NCBI GenBank assembly: GCA_964006375.1
Contig: OZ023264.1
Location: 173,524,295 to 173,588,294 of the forward strand
Direction of reading: 5' to 3'
DNA from: Tillus elongatus
Taxonomy: Eukaryota > Arthropoda > Insecta > Coleoptera > Cleridae
DNA length: 64,000 bases
In this document: piece after piece, positions 1-10,559 of the stretch
Layout: every line of letters begins with the position of its first letter
How positions within the stretch are numbered: position 1 is the stretch's first letter
Program-made: the position numbers and the translations under genes
Notes under the pieces: model-generated
The model's input: only the letters and a program-made list of their open reading frames with translations
Database searches by the model: none
What the model was told of the DNA's origin: nothing

Positions 1-245
<245 letters not shown>

Positions 246-256
246 CACACCGATAA

Positions 257-961
257 CTCAAAAAATAATAGGCCGATTTTGATCAAATTTGGCACGTACC
301 TTCCTTTTGTAAATGGCTTGGACAAGTTCGTTAGTCAGGAAAATCGGATGAGGTTTTCCGGGAAAATTTTGAGTTTTCATTCGAAAAAAATTCTTATCTC
401 AAAAAGTAATAAGCCGATTTTAATAAAATTTGGCATGTACCTTCCTTTTGTAAATGGCTTTGACAAGTTTGTTATCCAGAAAAATCGGATGAGGTTTTCC
501 GGAAAAATTTTGAGTTTTCATTCGAAAAAAATTTTTTTCTCAAAGAATAATGGGCAGATTTTAATATAATTTGGCACGTACCTTCCTTTTGTAAATAACT
601 TTAACAAGTTTGTTATTAAGGAAAATTGGATGAGGTTTTCCGGGAAAATTTTGAGTTTTCATTCGAAAAAAATTCTTATCTCAAAAAGTAATAAGCCGAT
701 TTTAATAAAATTTGGCATGTACCTTCCTTTTGTAAATGGCTTTGACAAGTTTGTTAGTAAGGAAAATCGAACGAGGTTTTCCGGGAAAATTTTGAGTTTT
801 CATTCGAAAAAAATTTTTATCTCAAAGAATAATAGGCAGATTTTGATATAATTTGGCATGTACCTTCCTTTTGTAAATGGCTTTAATAAGTTCGTTAGTC
901 AGAAAAATCGGACGAGGTTTTCTGGAAAAATTTTGAGTTTTCATTTGAAAAAAATTTTTAT
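257..961 (+). repeat. Five 141-bp tandem units
   Basis: The string GGCA(C/T)GTACC occurs at 291, 432, 573, 714 and 855, exactly 141 bp apart. Units 2 and 4 share CTCAAAAAGTAATAAGCC, and units 3 and 5 share CTCAAAGAATAAT, so a 282-bp dimer was probably duplicated. Because 141 is a multiple of three the array is open in one frame, giving a repetitive 47-residue pattern. I see no reason to call it a protein. Confidence 0.93.
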
Positions 962-1224
962 CTTAAAAAATAAAAAATCTATGATAACCAAATTTGGTAG
1001 GTAGGTTTACGATATAAAAAGTAAACTATACACCAAAATTTAGATATCTATGTTATAAGAAAAAAAGTTATAATAAAATATTTTGTGCCAGATCATTTCT
1101 ATGAAAATTCACTACCATAACGCACTTGCTGCGTCCAGGCTTTTTATTTGTAGATTAGACAGATAATTTAAAAAAAAAATCAGGTAACTTCATTTTTGGT
1201 CCGTTCTTTTTTGAAAATAAAGGG

Positions 1225-1639
1225 GAAAGGTTTCTTAATCTATTGAGAAATGATATCTTACCAACAATTAGAAGAGTTCATGATAATTTATACGAGATTT
1301 GGTACCAACAAGACCGTTGTACAGCTCACAATGCTAGGATCGTTAAATAATTTTTGTACCAAAATTTCAATAATCGTGTCATTTGTAACAATAAGCCGGT
1401 TCATTGGTGTGCTCGAAGTCCTGATATAACACCCATGAATTTTAAGTTTAGGTACTGTGAAGAATGATGTGTATAGATTCGATCCACCACAAAATATCAA
1501 TGAATTACGAAACAGAACCACGGAAGCTATAAATCAGATTAACCAAAACACCCTCACCAGAGTTTGCAGGCATGTTTCAAAAAGGTGTATAAAGTGCATT
1601 GAACAAAACGGTGGCCGTATCGAACAATTTTCTATTTAG
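1225..1639 (+). pseudogene. DD41D-type transposase, C-terminal remnant
   Basis: Broken C-terminal third of an IS630/Tc1/mariner-superfamily transposase, the enzyme that cuts and pastes TA-targeted DNA transposons in the nucleus. Visible pieces in order are a WYQQD-x-CTAHNA block (second catalytic Asp) near 1300, a stop after RIVK, an ARSPDITPMNF block near 1420 where the third catalytic Asp position reads Asn, and a tail ending CIEQNGGRIEQF just before the stop at 1637-1639. Frames shift between blocks. The C-terminal style matches the transposases at 19287-19590, 35599-36660 and 44024-45093. No terminal inverted repeats are visible around it. Confidence 0.7.
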
Positions 1640-1945
1640 TGTATTTTTAGGTTTCTATTCTATTATTTGTTGGGTTCTGTTTCTAATTGTGTTGTTTTGT
1701 GGAGTTAAAGTTTATATTTGTTATTGCCGGGTTTCGTTATTAAACTGTTTCACATAATATTACCTAGCATTATTACTTAATTAAGTATTGTAAATTAAAT
1801 CACAATATCAATATCGTCGAAGACTGTTGAAAATTGCCGATATTTCCTATTCAAATCAAGACAAGTGTGACATGTTAGCGGTGTCCTTGCAATCACATAG
1901 AAACGCCGAGAAAATGAAAATTTCGACAAAAGCATTATACAATCT
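1640..1945. other. No recognised feature
   Basis: AT-rich spacer between the transposase relic and the 3' end of the R1/I-like element. I see no gene, tandem repeat or inverted repeat. Confidence 0.6.
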
Positions 1946-2125
1946 GTCAGTAGTAGTAGTAGTAGTAGCAGTGGTGGGGAGGCCAACGCCAAGCAAAAAG
2001 TCCACAATGGGCCCTTTTTGCCAACCCCAGCAACCCAGCAACCATGCTCTACTCTTTCTCGGTTCCGTCGCCAAACCGCCTCTAACTCGAAATGAAGGCT
2101 GTGGCGGTCTTCAATTGGACGGTAC

Positions 2126-2383
2126 TTACTGATTCCTCTTCGGAGTCCTCGAACCGAACAATTCTGCTGGAAGACTCCCAAAAGCCTCGCATTCACACAG
2201 GTAGTGGTAGGACGTTTCTTTATCCTCGCCGCATTCCTGGCAAATGGGATCGCTCTCTACGCCTATCAATGTGAGGTGTCTTCTAAGGGCGCAGTGGCCT
2301 GTCAGCACGCCAAGGATGCGGCGAGGCCTAGGTTGGCTTCTACCGAGTAGCCAGACAGCTCTATTTCTGTCCGGCCCCTTCAC
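2126..2383 (-). pseudogene. C-terminal zinc-knuckle region of R1/I-like pol
   Basis: One frame carries LTGHCALRRHL followed by CQECGEDKETSYHYLCEC, a C-x2-C-x8-H-x3-C knuckle typical of the tail of RNase H-bearing R1/I-like polyproteins, where it is thought to bind nucleic acid. It lies just downstream of RNase H in the same element and in a different frame from part of it, so it is part of a broken polyprotein. The frame continues to the end of the coding part near 2126; beyond is the 3' UTR. Confidence 0.75.
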
Positions 2384-2439
2384 GAAGTCTCCGCCTGCCT
2401 ACAGCCACCAACCGACCCCCAGTGGCTCTCCATTGCTTC

Positions 2440-2900
2440 CTCAGTCCACCTGTCGAAGGCGACAGAGACCGTCTACTTATGCCTATCGCAGGCTCCGGGC
2501 CACAGAACGACCTCCGGGAACCAAGCCTTGCGAGATTATTCGCTACATCATTCCCCGCTACGCCACAGTGTCCCGGAACCCACACCAGTTGCACGTTCTA
2601 TGAGGGCGTCAGCGCACTCCTGAACCAGTGTTGACCTAATTCTGGCCGCGTAGACTGCCCGGAGGACCGCCTGGCTATCCGTGCAAATGTACACACATTT
2701 CTCGGGGCTTCTCCTCACATCCTGTCTATTGGCCACAGACAGGATAGCGTACACCTCTGTTTCAAATGCCGTGGTACATGCGCCGAGAGCATAACTCTCA
2801 GGCACACCCAGGCTCTCGGTGTATATTCCTGCCTCGGAGGATTGTTGATTATCCAGCCGCGATCCGTCGGTGAAACAGACCAGGATTGCGGGCTGGAATG
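2440..2900 (-). pseudogene. RNase H domain of R1/I-like pol, frameshifted
   Basis: RNase H removes the RNA strand during reverse transcription. From 2900 down one frame reads CFTDGSRLDNQ (first catalytic Asp), then FETEVYAILSVAN (catalytic Glu), then CTDSQAVLRAV (second Asp). A frameshift near 2590 moves the rest, LVWVPGHCGVAGNDVANNLA (the HxG...ND block with the last acidic residue), to another frame. All four catalytic acidic positions are therefore visible, but not in one reading frame. Confidence 0.82.
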
Positions 2901-2999
2901 CAACCTAATTTTCCCTCCACTGAGCCCTACTGGGGATCCTGAGGGTATATGGCCTAGTCAACCTAATATCGTCCTCGGCATCCCGTACCTTGATGGCGG

Positions 3000-3369
3000 A
3001 AATCGGAATTGCCTTTTCCGCCTCCTTGCATGGCTATTACTGCTCCCTCTCCGCACCAGTATCCAGAGTCTCGCATTCTGAGATGCGGTGGCAGCATCAA
3101 CAAGACCTCTAACGCGGCTGTGGGTGTCGTCCTCATAGCGCCTGTGATACTCAGGATTGCCAGCCTTTGGAGTTTGGCCAGCTTCCTGCTGGTAGTTTAG
3201 TTCACCCCACACCACCAGACCAACGCCCAATAGAGGATTCTCGGCCTGACGATTGCAGTGTAAATTTAACGAATGATCCGAGCATTAAGTCCACAGATCC
3301 TCCCTATCACTCGACGTAGCTGCCAGAGGGTTGCAACTCTCTTCCTCGGTAATCGTTCTATTTGCGACC
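3000..3369 (-). pseudogene. Post-RT connection segment
   Basis: Around 3070-3185 the frame reads KLQRLAILSITGAMRTTPTA, continuing ALEVLLMLPP, a segment that follows the thumb in many insect R1/I/jockey-type polyproteins. It is out of frame with the RT upstream, confirming at least one frameshift. The longer open frame in this interval is a shadow of this segment. Confidence 0.75.
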
Positions 3370-4041
3370 TCATGTTAGTTTGGAGTCCGTCCAGGACCAC
3401 CCCCCCAAATATTTGACTTCCCGCACTAAAGCTAAAGGTTTTCCTAATATCGCGGGCGCCCTGAGCCCCTCTACATTCCTCTTCTTGGTGAATAGGATCA
3501 TCTCCGTCTTCGCCGGGTTTACGGACAGTCTCAGCTTACCACACCACCTTTCAATTATGCTACAGGCAGCTTGCATGCACTCACCGACGACGCCGAGGAA
3601 TTTGCCGGTGACTAGGACCAGCCCATCATCAGCGTACGCCTGGGCGTAGAAGACATTCTCGGAGAGCCGCTCCAAGACGCCGTCCATGACCAGACACCAT
3701 AGATGAGGCGAAATGCAGCTGCCCTGAAGACATCCGCCCGTCACCCCAACGTCCAGCGCCCGGCGCTTCAAGGTCATCGAGACTCTCCTGTCCTCCAGCA
3801 TGCTCGCCACCCAGCTTATTGAGGACCTCGGCGTTCCCCTATCCTGTAGGGCGGCACAGACCGTATCCGTCCTTGCCCCTTCCACATCGAAGATCACAGT
3901 TAATGTGCTCTCCCGGTAGTGTGGGACTCTTTCAACCTTCTGCGTCACAGCGTGGAGCGCCGTCTCCGTCGGTTTCCCCTGCTGGTACGTGTGCTGACCT
4001 TTATGGAAGGGGTCATCCTTGAGGGTCCCCCCCCCCAGCAT
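3370..4041 (-). pseudogene. Reverse transcriptase palm/thumb fragment
   Basis: 223-codon frame covering RT from about motif 2 onward: HTYQQGKPTETAL, LTVIFDVEGARTDTV (first catalytic Asp region), GGCLQGSCISPHLWCLVMDG (template-grip block), then AYADDGLVLV with the YADD catalytic pair, and KTEMILFTKKR plus EVKYLGGW at the end. The N-terminal half is missing because the element is 5'-truncated at about 4041. The same family, opposite strand, is seen at 48975-49615. The leading few residues before HKGQHTYQ are probably not part of the original protein. Confidence 0.88.
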
Positions 4042-4044
4042 AAA

Positions 4045-4099
4045 CCTATCAACTACCTATCAACTACCTATCAACTACCTATCAACTACCTATCAACAA
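4045..4099. repeat. Five 11-bp tandem repeats at an element junction
   Basis: CCTATCAACTA is repeated five times head to tail; the last copy ends CAA. It lies exactly between the truncated 5' end of the R1/I-like element and the transposase relic to the right, so it may reflect slippage or filler synthesis at the insertion junction. Confidence 0.95.
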
Positions 4100-4520
4100 A
4101 CTGTCAATGAAAACCCTAGTGCATCGGTGGGAACTGTAGAGAGGGAAATCCGTGTGTCAAAATCAGCAGTACACAGAGTGTTAAAAAATAACAGGTACCA
4201 TCCATATAAACCCACAGTATTTCAAGGACTTAAGGTAACTGATTTTCAAAGATGAATGCGCTTCTGTGGTTGGTATACTAGAAAGTGTAATGAGAATCGC
4301 GATTTTGTTAATCATGTCTTGTGTTCCGATGAGAGTAGGTTTTAGAATTGTGGAGTTTTTAATAAGCACAACACTCATCATTGGGCTGTGGAAAACCCTC
4401 ACGAAGTGGCAGAGAGATGTCTACAAACAGCATTTGGAATTAACGTTTGGTGTGGGATCATTGGTAATTAAATCTAACTTACCTTTTTTAATTGGGAACC
4501 TATTGTAAATTTATATCAAC
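4100..4520 (+). pseudogene. DD41D-type transposase, N-terminal/central remnant
   Basis: Fragment of the DNA-binding and early catalytic part of a Tc1/mariner-superfamily transposase. The first frame has ENPSASVGTVEREIRVSKSA, continuing VHRVLKNNRYHPYKP, a helix-turn-helix typical of this group. After a frame change near 4255 come VLCSDESR (first catalytic Asp, about 4315-4340), HHWAVENPHEVAE, and INVWCGIIGN around 4440-4475. Several frameshifts and stops are present and the second and third Asp blocks are not seen. It is unlikely to be the other half of the 1225-1639 relic, because the R1/I-like element lies between them and the order would be reversed. Confidence 0.72.
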
Positions 4521-4914
4521 AAGAAGATAATTTTTGCGCAATTTCTATCTCGAACTGATCAGTGAACAACTTGAAGACTAAAACTCTTCCAAGAAATTTG
4601 AGAATGAGCCTGGAGGAGCTCACAGAGACTACTAAAGAAACAAACGTTCCACAAGAAGGTGCTTCCAGACCGTTTGGATGTTGTTCAGTTTATGACAGGA
4701 AGAAATTGTTTTTCCTGTCATTGGTTCATTAGGTATTCATCTTGTGTGTGTAGGAAGTTTTTATGATTAGAGCATTCACCTATGATATGTAGAGACTGTC
4801 ATAAATGATCATTTACCACAACAGACTTGCATGAATGAACTTCCATAAATTTTTAATGAATTTGTGCCATATTTGTGTGTTTTTGATTTGCTTAACTGTT
4901 AGATTTACTTCAAC
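4521..4914. other. No clear feature; possible transposase relic
   Basis: Between 4585 and 4720 one frame reads LPRNLRMSLEELTETTKETN, then SVYDRKKLF, faintly reminiscent of a piggyBac C-terminal region, but no cysteine cluster or catalytic residues can be shown. The rest is AT-rich and featureless. Confidence 0.25.
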
Positions 4915-5665
4915 ATCGTCCCGACTTGTGGAAGTATCGCGTCAGTGACAAAAATTTCAAAATATTTTTTCGCTTAAACGTCGTAAAAAGTATCAAACCA
5001 TGTATAAAACGTAATTTGGACACGATTTTTTTCTCTCTGTCGATTTGTCGGCCTGTCGTTCTGTCGCTCTGTATGTCTGTTTGTTTGTAGCCACGATAAC
5101 TTGAGAAGGAATCGCGATGTGGTCTTCAAATTTGGCATACATTAGCACTCGACAAACGAACGGTTCGGATTGTTTTTGGATAAAATCGCTGTAGGGGGTA
5201 GGGGATGAATATGAAAAATGTCATTTTTTGTTTAGAACTCGAGTGATATGACGTTTTAGGGTTTATTTATTAGAAAACTTTTAATTTCATCAAACATTCA
5301 CACATTTCACACATTCTGTCCTGAAACTAAATAAGGGTTTCAATTTTTTGCTAAAACGGCGTACAAAGTCTTTAAACATAGAAAACTTGATTCTGAAACG
5401 AACTTTTTTTTGGTCTGTTGGTCTCTCGGTCGGTCGATCAGTCGGTCTGTTTGCGTGTACGTCTGTCTGTTAATAGAGGCAACAACTTTCGAACGATTTG
5501 AGATGTCATTTTAAAGTTTGGTATCTAGTTGGCATCCGACAAAGAAACGCTTCGAACTGTTTTCGTGTAAGACGGGGTAGGGGATAAATAAGGGGTGATT
5601 TAGTAAAAACTTGACTTTTTTTTATACTAAAACTCGAGTTATATAACGTTTCACAAGGTTATGTG
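4915..5665 (+). repeat. Two diverged ~385-bp tandem units
   Basis: Each unit contains a CGTCGTAAAAAGT / CGGCGTACAAAGT string (4981, 5357), a TCTGTCTG-rich pyrimidine run (5030-5085, 5415-5470), an AATTTGGCATACA / AGTTTGGTATCTAG string, a GGGGTAGGGGAT string, and an AACTCGAG(T/T)ATAT(G/A)ACGTTT string (5237, 5632). Spacing between matches is 376-395 bp. No coding potential is evident. Confidence 0.75.
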
Positions 5666-5729
5666 TACAGGAATACAAATATTAGCAATTTTTTTTAAAT
5701 TTTTAAATTCGCTAATGAGGAGATCTGTG

Positions 5730-5730
<1 letters not shown>

Positions 5731-5815
<85 letters not shown>
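5731..5815. repeat. (TA)n microsatellite, 85 bp
   Basis: Pure TA tract inside the D-family copy, flanked by GATCTGTGT and CCGACCGATAACTC. Confidence 0.98.
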
Positions 5816-5818
<3 letters not shown>

Positions 5819-6508
5819 ACCGATAACTCAAAAAATAATGGAGCGATCTTGATCAAATTTGGTGAGTACCTTCCTTTTGCAAGTGGCTTCGACAAGTTCG
5901 TTAGCCAGGAAAATCGTACCTGGTTTGCTTGGAAAATTTTGTGTTTTCTTTCTGAAAAAAATTCCGTAAATAACAAAGTAAGGGCAACCAAATTTGGTAC
6001 GGGTGTTTGTATTATAAAGAGTGAACTCTTTACCGGAATTTAGGTCTAGCTTTAAAGACAACGAAGTTATGGGCAGTTAAAGAAACAAATTTGGGGTTTT
6101 CCTCAAAACGTCAAACTCGCAATTTTAAACGTCAAAATTGGCAATGTTTAGGCAAAGAACGTGAAACAAATACCGTTTGTGAAAAGAAAATGTTGCAAGA
6201 AGAGTGTTCTGCAAACCCTTAAGTTTCATATTCAACCGTCATTGCCCTTCATCTTACTAAAATACTACAATATTTACAAAATATTCATTTCAAATAGACT
6301 CTTTCTTTGATGCTTTGGCTGTCAGTTTAGTTAAGTTAATGTTTTTTTGGATATTTATTTGTAGGTTTAGTAAAGTTTATGGTTTAACGGTCTATAATTT
6401 TCGTAGAACAAATTCGTTAATGCATTTTTGCATTTTTTTTATCAAAATACGATGCGTTTATAAGAAAAATATCTGGACGCAGTAAGTGCGTTTTGGTAGC
6501 GAATTTTC

Positions 6509-7311
6509 GGTAAATTTGCAGATTAGCTCCCGAACGCTTTTCAAAAAACTGTTTTCAGAAACTTGCCTAGGGCCCCCTCTAGATGCACAAACCCCAAGAA
6601 AAATTTCTTGTTCACGCCCCCCAAGGAAGTTACGGGACCAGGAGTGAATAGGGGTAGGTAGTAAAAAGGAAATATGAGCAGAAAATGCGAATAAAACGGG
6701 CTTGAAAGTTGTCTTTTTGACATCTTGAAGCCATATATCCCTTAAACCCTGCTTACCCTGCACAGCACCCCTATTCCCCCAGGTGCCGTAACTTCCTTGG
6801 CGGGTATGAACAAGAAATTTTTCTTGTGGTTTATGCAACTAGGGTGGTTGTATACGCGCGAGGGGCGACGACGAAGCAGTCACCCCCAACCCTACCGCAA
6901 GTCGAAGCGGGCGGGGGGGGGGGTCTGCTTCGTCGTAGGCATTTTTCTTCCCCCCTCGTGTACATACAACCACCCTCGTTGCATAAATCACAAGAAAAAT
7001 TTCTTGTTCATACCCCCCAAGGAAGTTACGTGACCTGGGGGCGAATAGGGGTGCTGTGCGGGGTAGGCGGGGTTTAATGGGGATATGGCTTCAAATAGAC
7101 AGCTTTTAAGCAGTTTTATTCGCTTTTTCTGCTCATATTTCCTTTTCAATACCTACCCCGCCCAGCACCTCTATTCACTTCCAGTTCCCTAACTTCCTTG
7201 GGGGGTGTGAACCAAAAATTTTTCTTGGTTTGTGTATCCAACTGGGGTCCTAGTAATAATTTTGAAAACAATTTTTCGAAAAGCGTTCGGGAGCTAATCT
7301 GCAAATTTACC
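6509..7311. mobile_element. Fold-back (long inverted repeat) element, 803 bp
   Basis: Ends GGTAAATTTGCAGATTAGCT on the left, with the inverted copy on the right (AGCTAATCTGCAAATTTACC). The arms remain complementary almost to a G-rich centre near 6905-6925. Flanks GAATTTTC (6501-6508) and GAATATTC (7312-7319) look like an 8-bp target duplication. Each arm itself contains inverted pairs: an AAGGAAGTTACG motif near 6625 and 7020 and its complement CGTAACTTCC near 6790 and 7185, plus several AAGAAATTTTTCTT palindromes. It has no coding capacity, so it is a non-autonomous foldback/MITE-type element. Confidence 0.85.
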
Positions 7312-7735
7312 GAATATTCATTAAATCCCTCAAATTTCAATAACTCAATTTGCTATTAACGTAAGCTTTATTGGTTAGGAAACCAACATTTAAGTTTATT
7401 TTCGGAAATTTTTTGTATATTTTCAAACCATAAGTAATTTTGATAAAATATAGTACATATAGCTATACCGATAATCAGATTGATGCCTGCTCGCATTTGC
7501 TTTTAAAAACATTTTAATGGAAATTCACTTCCATAACACATTTGCTGCATGTAGACTTTTGAAAAATGTTTATATATTTTCAAACAATAAATTTATTTCG
7601 ATGAAATATGGTACATTGTTTTTACTATATAGGTAACCAAGTTTGATGCCTGCTTTCATCAAACGAAGACATTTGCTATAAACAATATTTAAAAGAAAAT
7701 TCGCTACTATAACGCACTTGCTGCGTCCAGACATT

Positions 7736-9205
7736 TTTTCTTTGTGGGCAAGTCCTGGGCCCTAAATTTGTTCCATGAGAATGTCTTTCTGCAGAGAGTA
7801 AATTATCACAGCTATGTAGAAGTTATGATTTAATTTGCAGCACTATTTTGCGCCGTATTATAGATGAAAGACATCTTAAATTATAATTGATATTTCATTG
7901 TCAATATTCCGTAACGCAATGCTGTACTTAATTAAACTTGAGTCACTCATACAGTCCTCAAATTATCTGCTAACCGCACGCGGAATCTCACTCAGCGTGC
8001 GGCCAAAAGTGTACCGCAAAATGACGAGACCACTGCAAGGTTAAACATTGGCTTCAAAACAGAAATTCTCCTTTAAAAATTTTAAACATATAACTAGATG
8101 GTAGCATTTAGTCCATTTAGAGCGTTCTCAAAATAATAGGTTTATGATCGAACCTAAATAAAGACGGCACGGATAAAATCTTCATATATCACGAAACTAA
8201 CTTTTCCATTGTGTTAATGTACTTCAGGAATTGAAGTCGATTAGGGGAGAAATTAATAAATACCTCGGGATAGTTGAAGAAGTTTGCGTGAATAGGAAGC
8301 ATTTATAAAGTTCTCCGTGAGATTATACTTTTACATGGCACATGATTTAAATGACGCTATAGTTTTACATGAACCTATCGAGTCTGCCATGTCAGTCTGC
8401 AGGACTGCCACCACAACAAGCATTCTATTCCAATCCCGATAGCGCCCACAATCTGAAGGTACCTGACGTTTTGAGGTTGATTGTACACCACCCTACCGTC
8501 TTACAGGTGTAAATGAATAAGTAATCTAGTATGCTATCACGGCATTGCATTCAAAAAATAATGAAGTTGTAACATAATGCTTCTATGGTAAAATAAATTC
8601 GAGTAATGCACTAAACAACGACGACGACAAGGAATTTAGAAAATCAAGCTTTATAACATTTTTCATGAATTTTTTTAAGAAGCAAAATTAAGAATCTTAA
8701 AACTGGTATCCCAGGTTTTCAACGTTTGTTCTTTTAACGCTACTTTTAATTGACCGCCATTTAAAGAATCTGATGTTTAGCAAAACAATAAATCGAGATT
8801 GATCTGACAAGACTTTTTAGAGGACAAATGTCAGCGTTGCCTCATACCTTGCCGATTGCAGAATATATAGTTGCCATATTTGCGCTAAGGTTGATGACTG
8901 TAGTCTAATTCCATACCTATATGTTAGTGACGTTTGTTTTCAATAAGGACCGTCATTTTAATTTAACCACGTTAAGTAAATAATCACATTATAAGACTAT
9001 ATTTCTGTTTTTTATAACTTGCACATTTAAGTGCAATTTACTTTTATTGCTATATCAAAATCGGATTAGTTTTTAAGAAAATATTATGGGTCTACTGTCA
9101 AAAAATTGTCCACGAAAATAATTGGAGTAAATTTGGTTTACAAGCTTTTATCATGAAGGGGAGTGAAGCTCTTCAGCCTTTGTTTGCACTATATTTGCTA
9201 TTTAA
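7736..9205. other. 1.5 kb without recognised features
   Basis: Mixed AT-rich DNA with less of the repeat vocabulary seen elsewhere. No long frame, tandem repeat, tRNA-like fold or transposon motif was recognised. It may be unique intergenic or intronic sequence. Confidence 0.5.
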
Positions 9206-9434
9206 TCGGAGCCAGGTGGTAGTGGACTTTTCCTGAACGTGATAACGAATTTTTTCACGCCCCAGGAGGTACCATCCCTTACATCAAGGGGCCGGTTTTG
9301 TCCCACCGGACGTTTGCGGTTCTGGTGTATGACTCGGTTTCCCTTATGAACAAAAATGATGACGGCTCCTCCTTGTAGAAAAGATTCTATAGATAAAATA
9401 CCCCCCCCCCCATTCGGATCTCCGGGAGAGGGGT

Positions 9435-10502
9435 TTGCAGGAGGCGCCCCCATCAAGACTTAACATATCCTTCTCGAATATATTTGGCCTAAATTCTAAC
9501 CTGAACTCCGTCCACCATTTCCTCCAGGCTAATAGGCCCCAACTCCTCTTCCTTACCGAAACCCAAACCAGTGCCAAAACAGCCAATAATCACCTTAATT
9601 TCCCGGGGTATGAGCTGCTTACTTACTTTAGATTGCAGGGAGACGTGTGCGCATACGTCTGTAGCAATCTACCCTGCACCAGACTCCCCAATTTTAAAGC
9701 TGGAAGGCAATACAAACTTTGGATGAAACTATCTCGCAGGGCTGCAACTAAATTTATCTGTTGAATTTACCGGTCACATTCTGACAACAACTTTGTCCAG
9801 CACTTCGACAACCTTTCTGAAAAAACCGACCGTCTGATTTCTGAATATCCTTCCTCTGAGGTCACTATTCTTGGTGACCATAATGTCCATAATGAGGAAT
9901 GGCTAGGATCTTCAAAAACCGATCCGCAAGGAAGAGCAGCGGAGGCCATTGCAGTCAGTAATTCTTTAACCAATATGGTTCAGCAACCTACTTACTTTCC
10001 TCGCATCCCAACACACAGCTCAAATCCCTTAGATATCCGTTTTACTACAAAACCTGAATGCTATAAGAGATCAGTCACCGCCCCGCTTGGTCGCTCAGAC
10101 CACGGCATGGTCACTGCTTCCTGCGCAATGCAACCAGAGGCCACATCACACCCACGTATCGTTTGGCACTACAACTCCGCAAACTGGGACGAAATGTGGG
10201 ATTACTTTCCCTCATTTCCATGGGCGTCTGTCTGCTTCTCCTATCCTGACCCCTCTGATATCTCACAAAACTTCACCGAAATTATCAAAGCTGGCATGAA
10301 ATTATTTATTCCACGTACACAAAAAACCTCTTCAGCCACTCAAAAGCCCTGGTTCTCTAAATCATGTGACAAGGCCAGACTTGAAAAGGTCAAAGCTCAC
10401 AAAATGCTTCTACACCATCCCAGTCAAGAAAACCTTCAAGCAGTTAACGACCAAGGAAACCGCCGTGTCCGCATTCTTTCTGGGGCAAAAAAACTCGTTT
10501 AA
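9435..10502 (+). pseudogene. Endonuclease domain of jockey-like copy A
   Basis: Exonuclease-endonuclease-phosphatase domain that would nick the target DNA to prime reverse transcription. Motifs in one frame: SFSNIFGLNSNLNSVHHFLQ (Asn motif), LLFLTETQTS (catalytic Glu), TILGDHNVHNEEW (Asp-x-Asn motif; family usually GDFN), RSDHGMVTAS (terminal SDH). An in-frame TGA at about 9762, where copy C has TGC in FICCIYRS, breaks the frame, and the frame is lost again at 10500. The leucine-rich start of the domain shows it is essentially complete at its N terminus. Confidence 0.85.
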
Positions 10503-10559
10503 TAACCACATCAAAAACAAAGTCATCTCAAGCTCCAACGACAGCAAACCCTTCTAGAC

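Larger units (their letters stand above)
1946..4041 (-). mobile_element. R1/I-like non-LTR retrotransposon, 5'-truncated
   Basis: Minus-strand LINE remnant. Read from 4041 downward it shows the second half of reverse transcriptase, the post-RT segment, RNase H, a CCHC-like C-terminal knuckle, and a 3' end in a short (TAC)n run at about 1951-1970. The endonuclease and N-terminal RT are absent, the usual 5' truncation of target-primed reverse transcription. RNase H with a terminal knuckle points to the I/R1/LOA superfamily rather than jockey or RTE. Frames change several times, so it is dead. GC content is clearly higher than the flanks, suggesting a fairly recent arrival. No convincing target-site duplication was found. 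Confidence 0.85.
5703..7735 (+). repeat. D-family dispersed repeat with nested fold-back
   Basis: Starts TTCGCTAATGAGGAGATCTG, then (TA)n (5731-5815), the CGATAACTCAAAAAATAAT module, the CTCAAAACGTCAAA segment, and the MITE-like 5' end at 6473. It is then interrupted by a fold-back element (6509-7311) and resumes to the MITE-like 3' ends near 7550 and 7730. The same order, including the fold-back position, recurs at 28374-30315, so the two loci are copies of one composite. Confidence 0.85.

Noticed and set aside
1827..2132. Plus-strand frame of 101 codons over the LINE 3' end
   Set aside because: It lies opposite the R1/I-like element and contains a Val-rich run from its (TAC)n tail; no domain.
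4585..4720. Possible piggyBac-type C-terminal region
   Set aside because: No cysteine cluster can be laid out in one frame.
6458..7077. Overlapping frames of 60-126 codons in the fold-back element
   Set aside because: They occur symmetrically on both strands because the DNA is palindromic; none has a recognisable domain.
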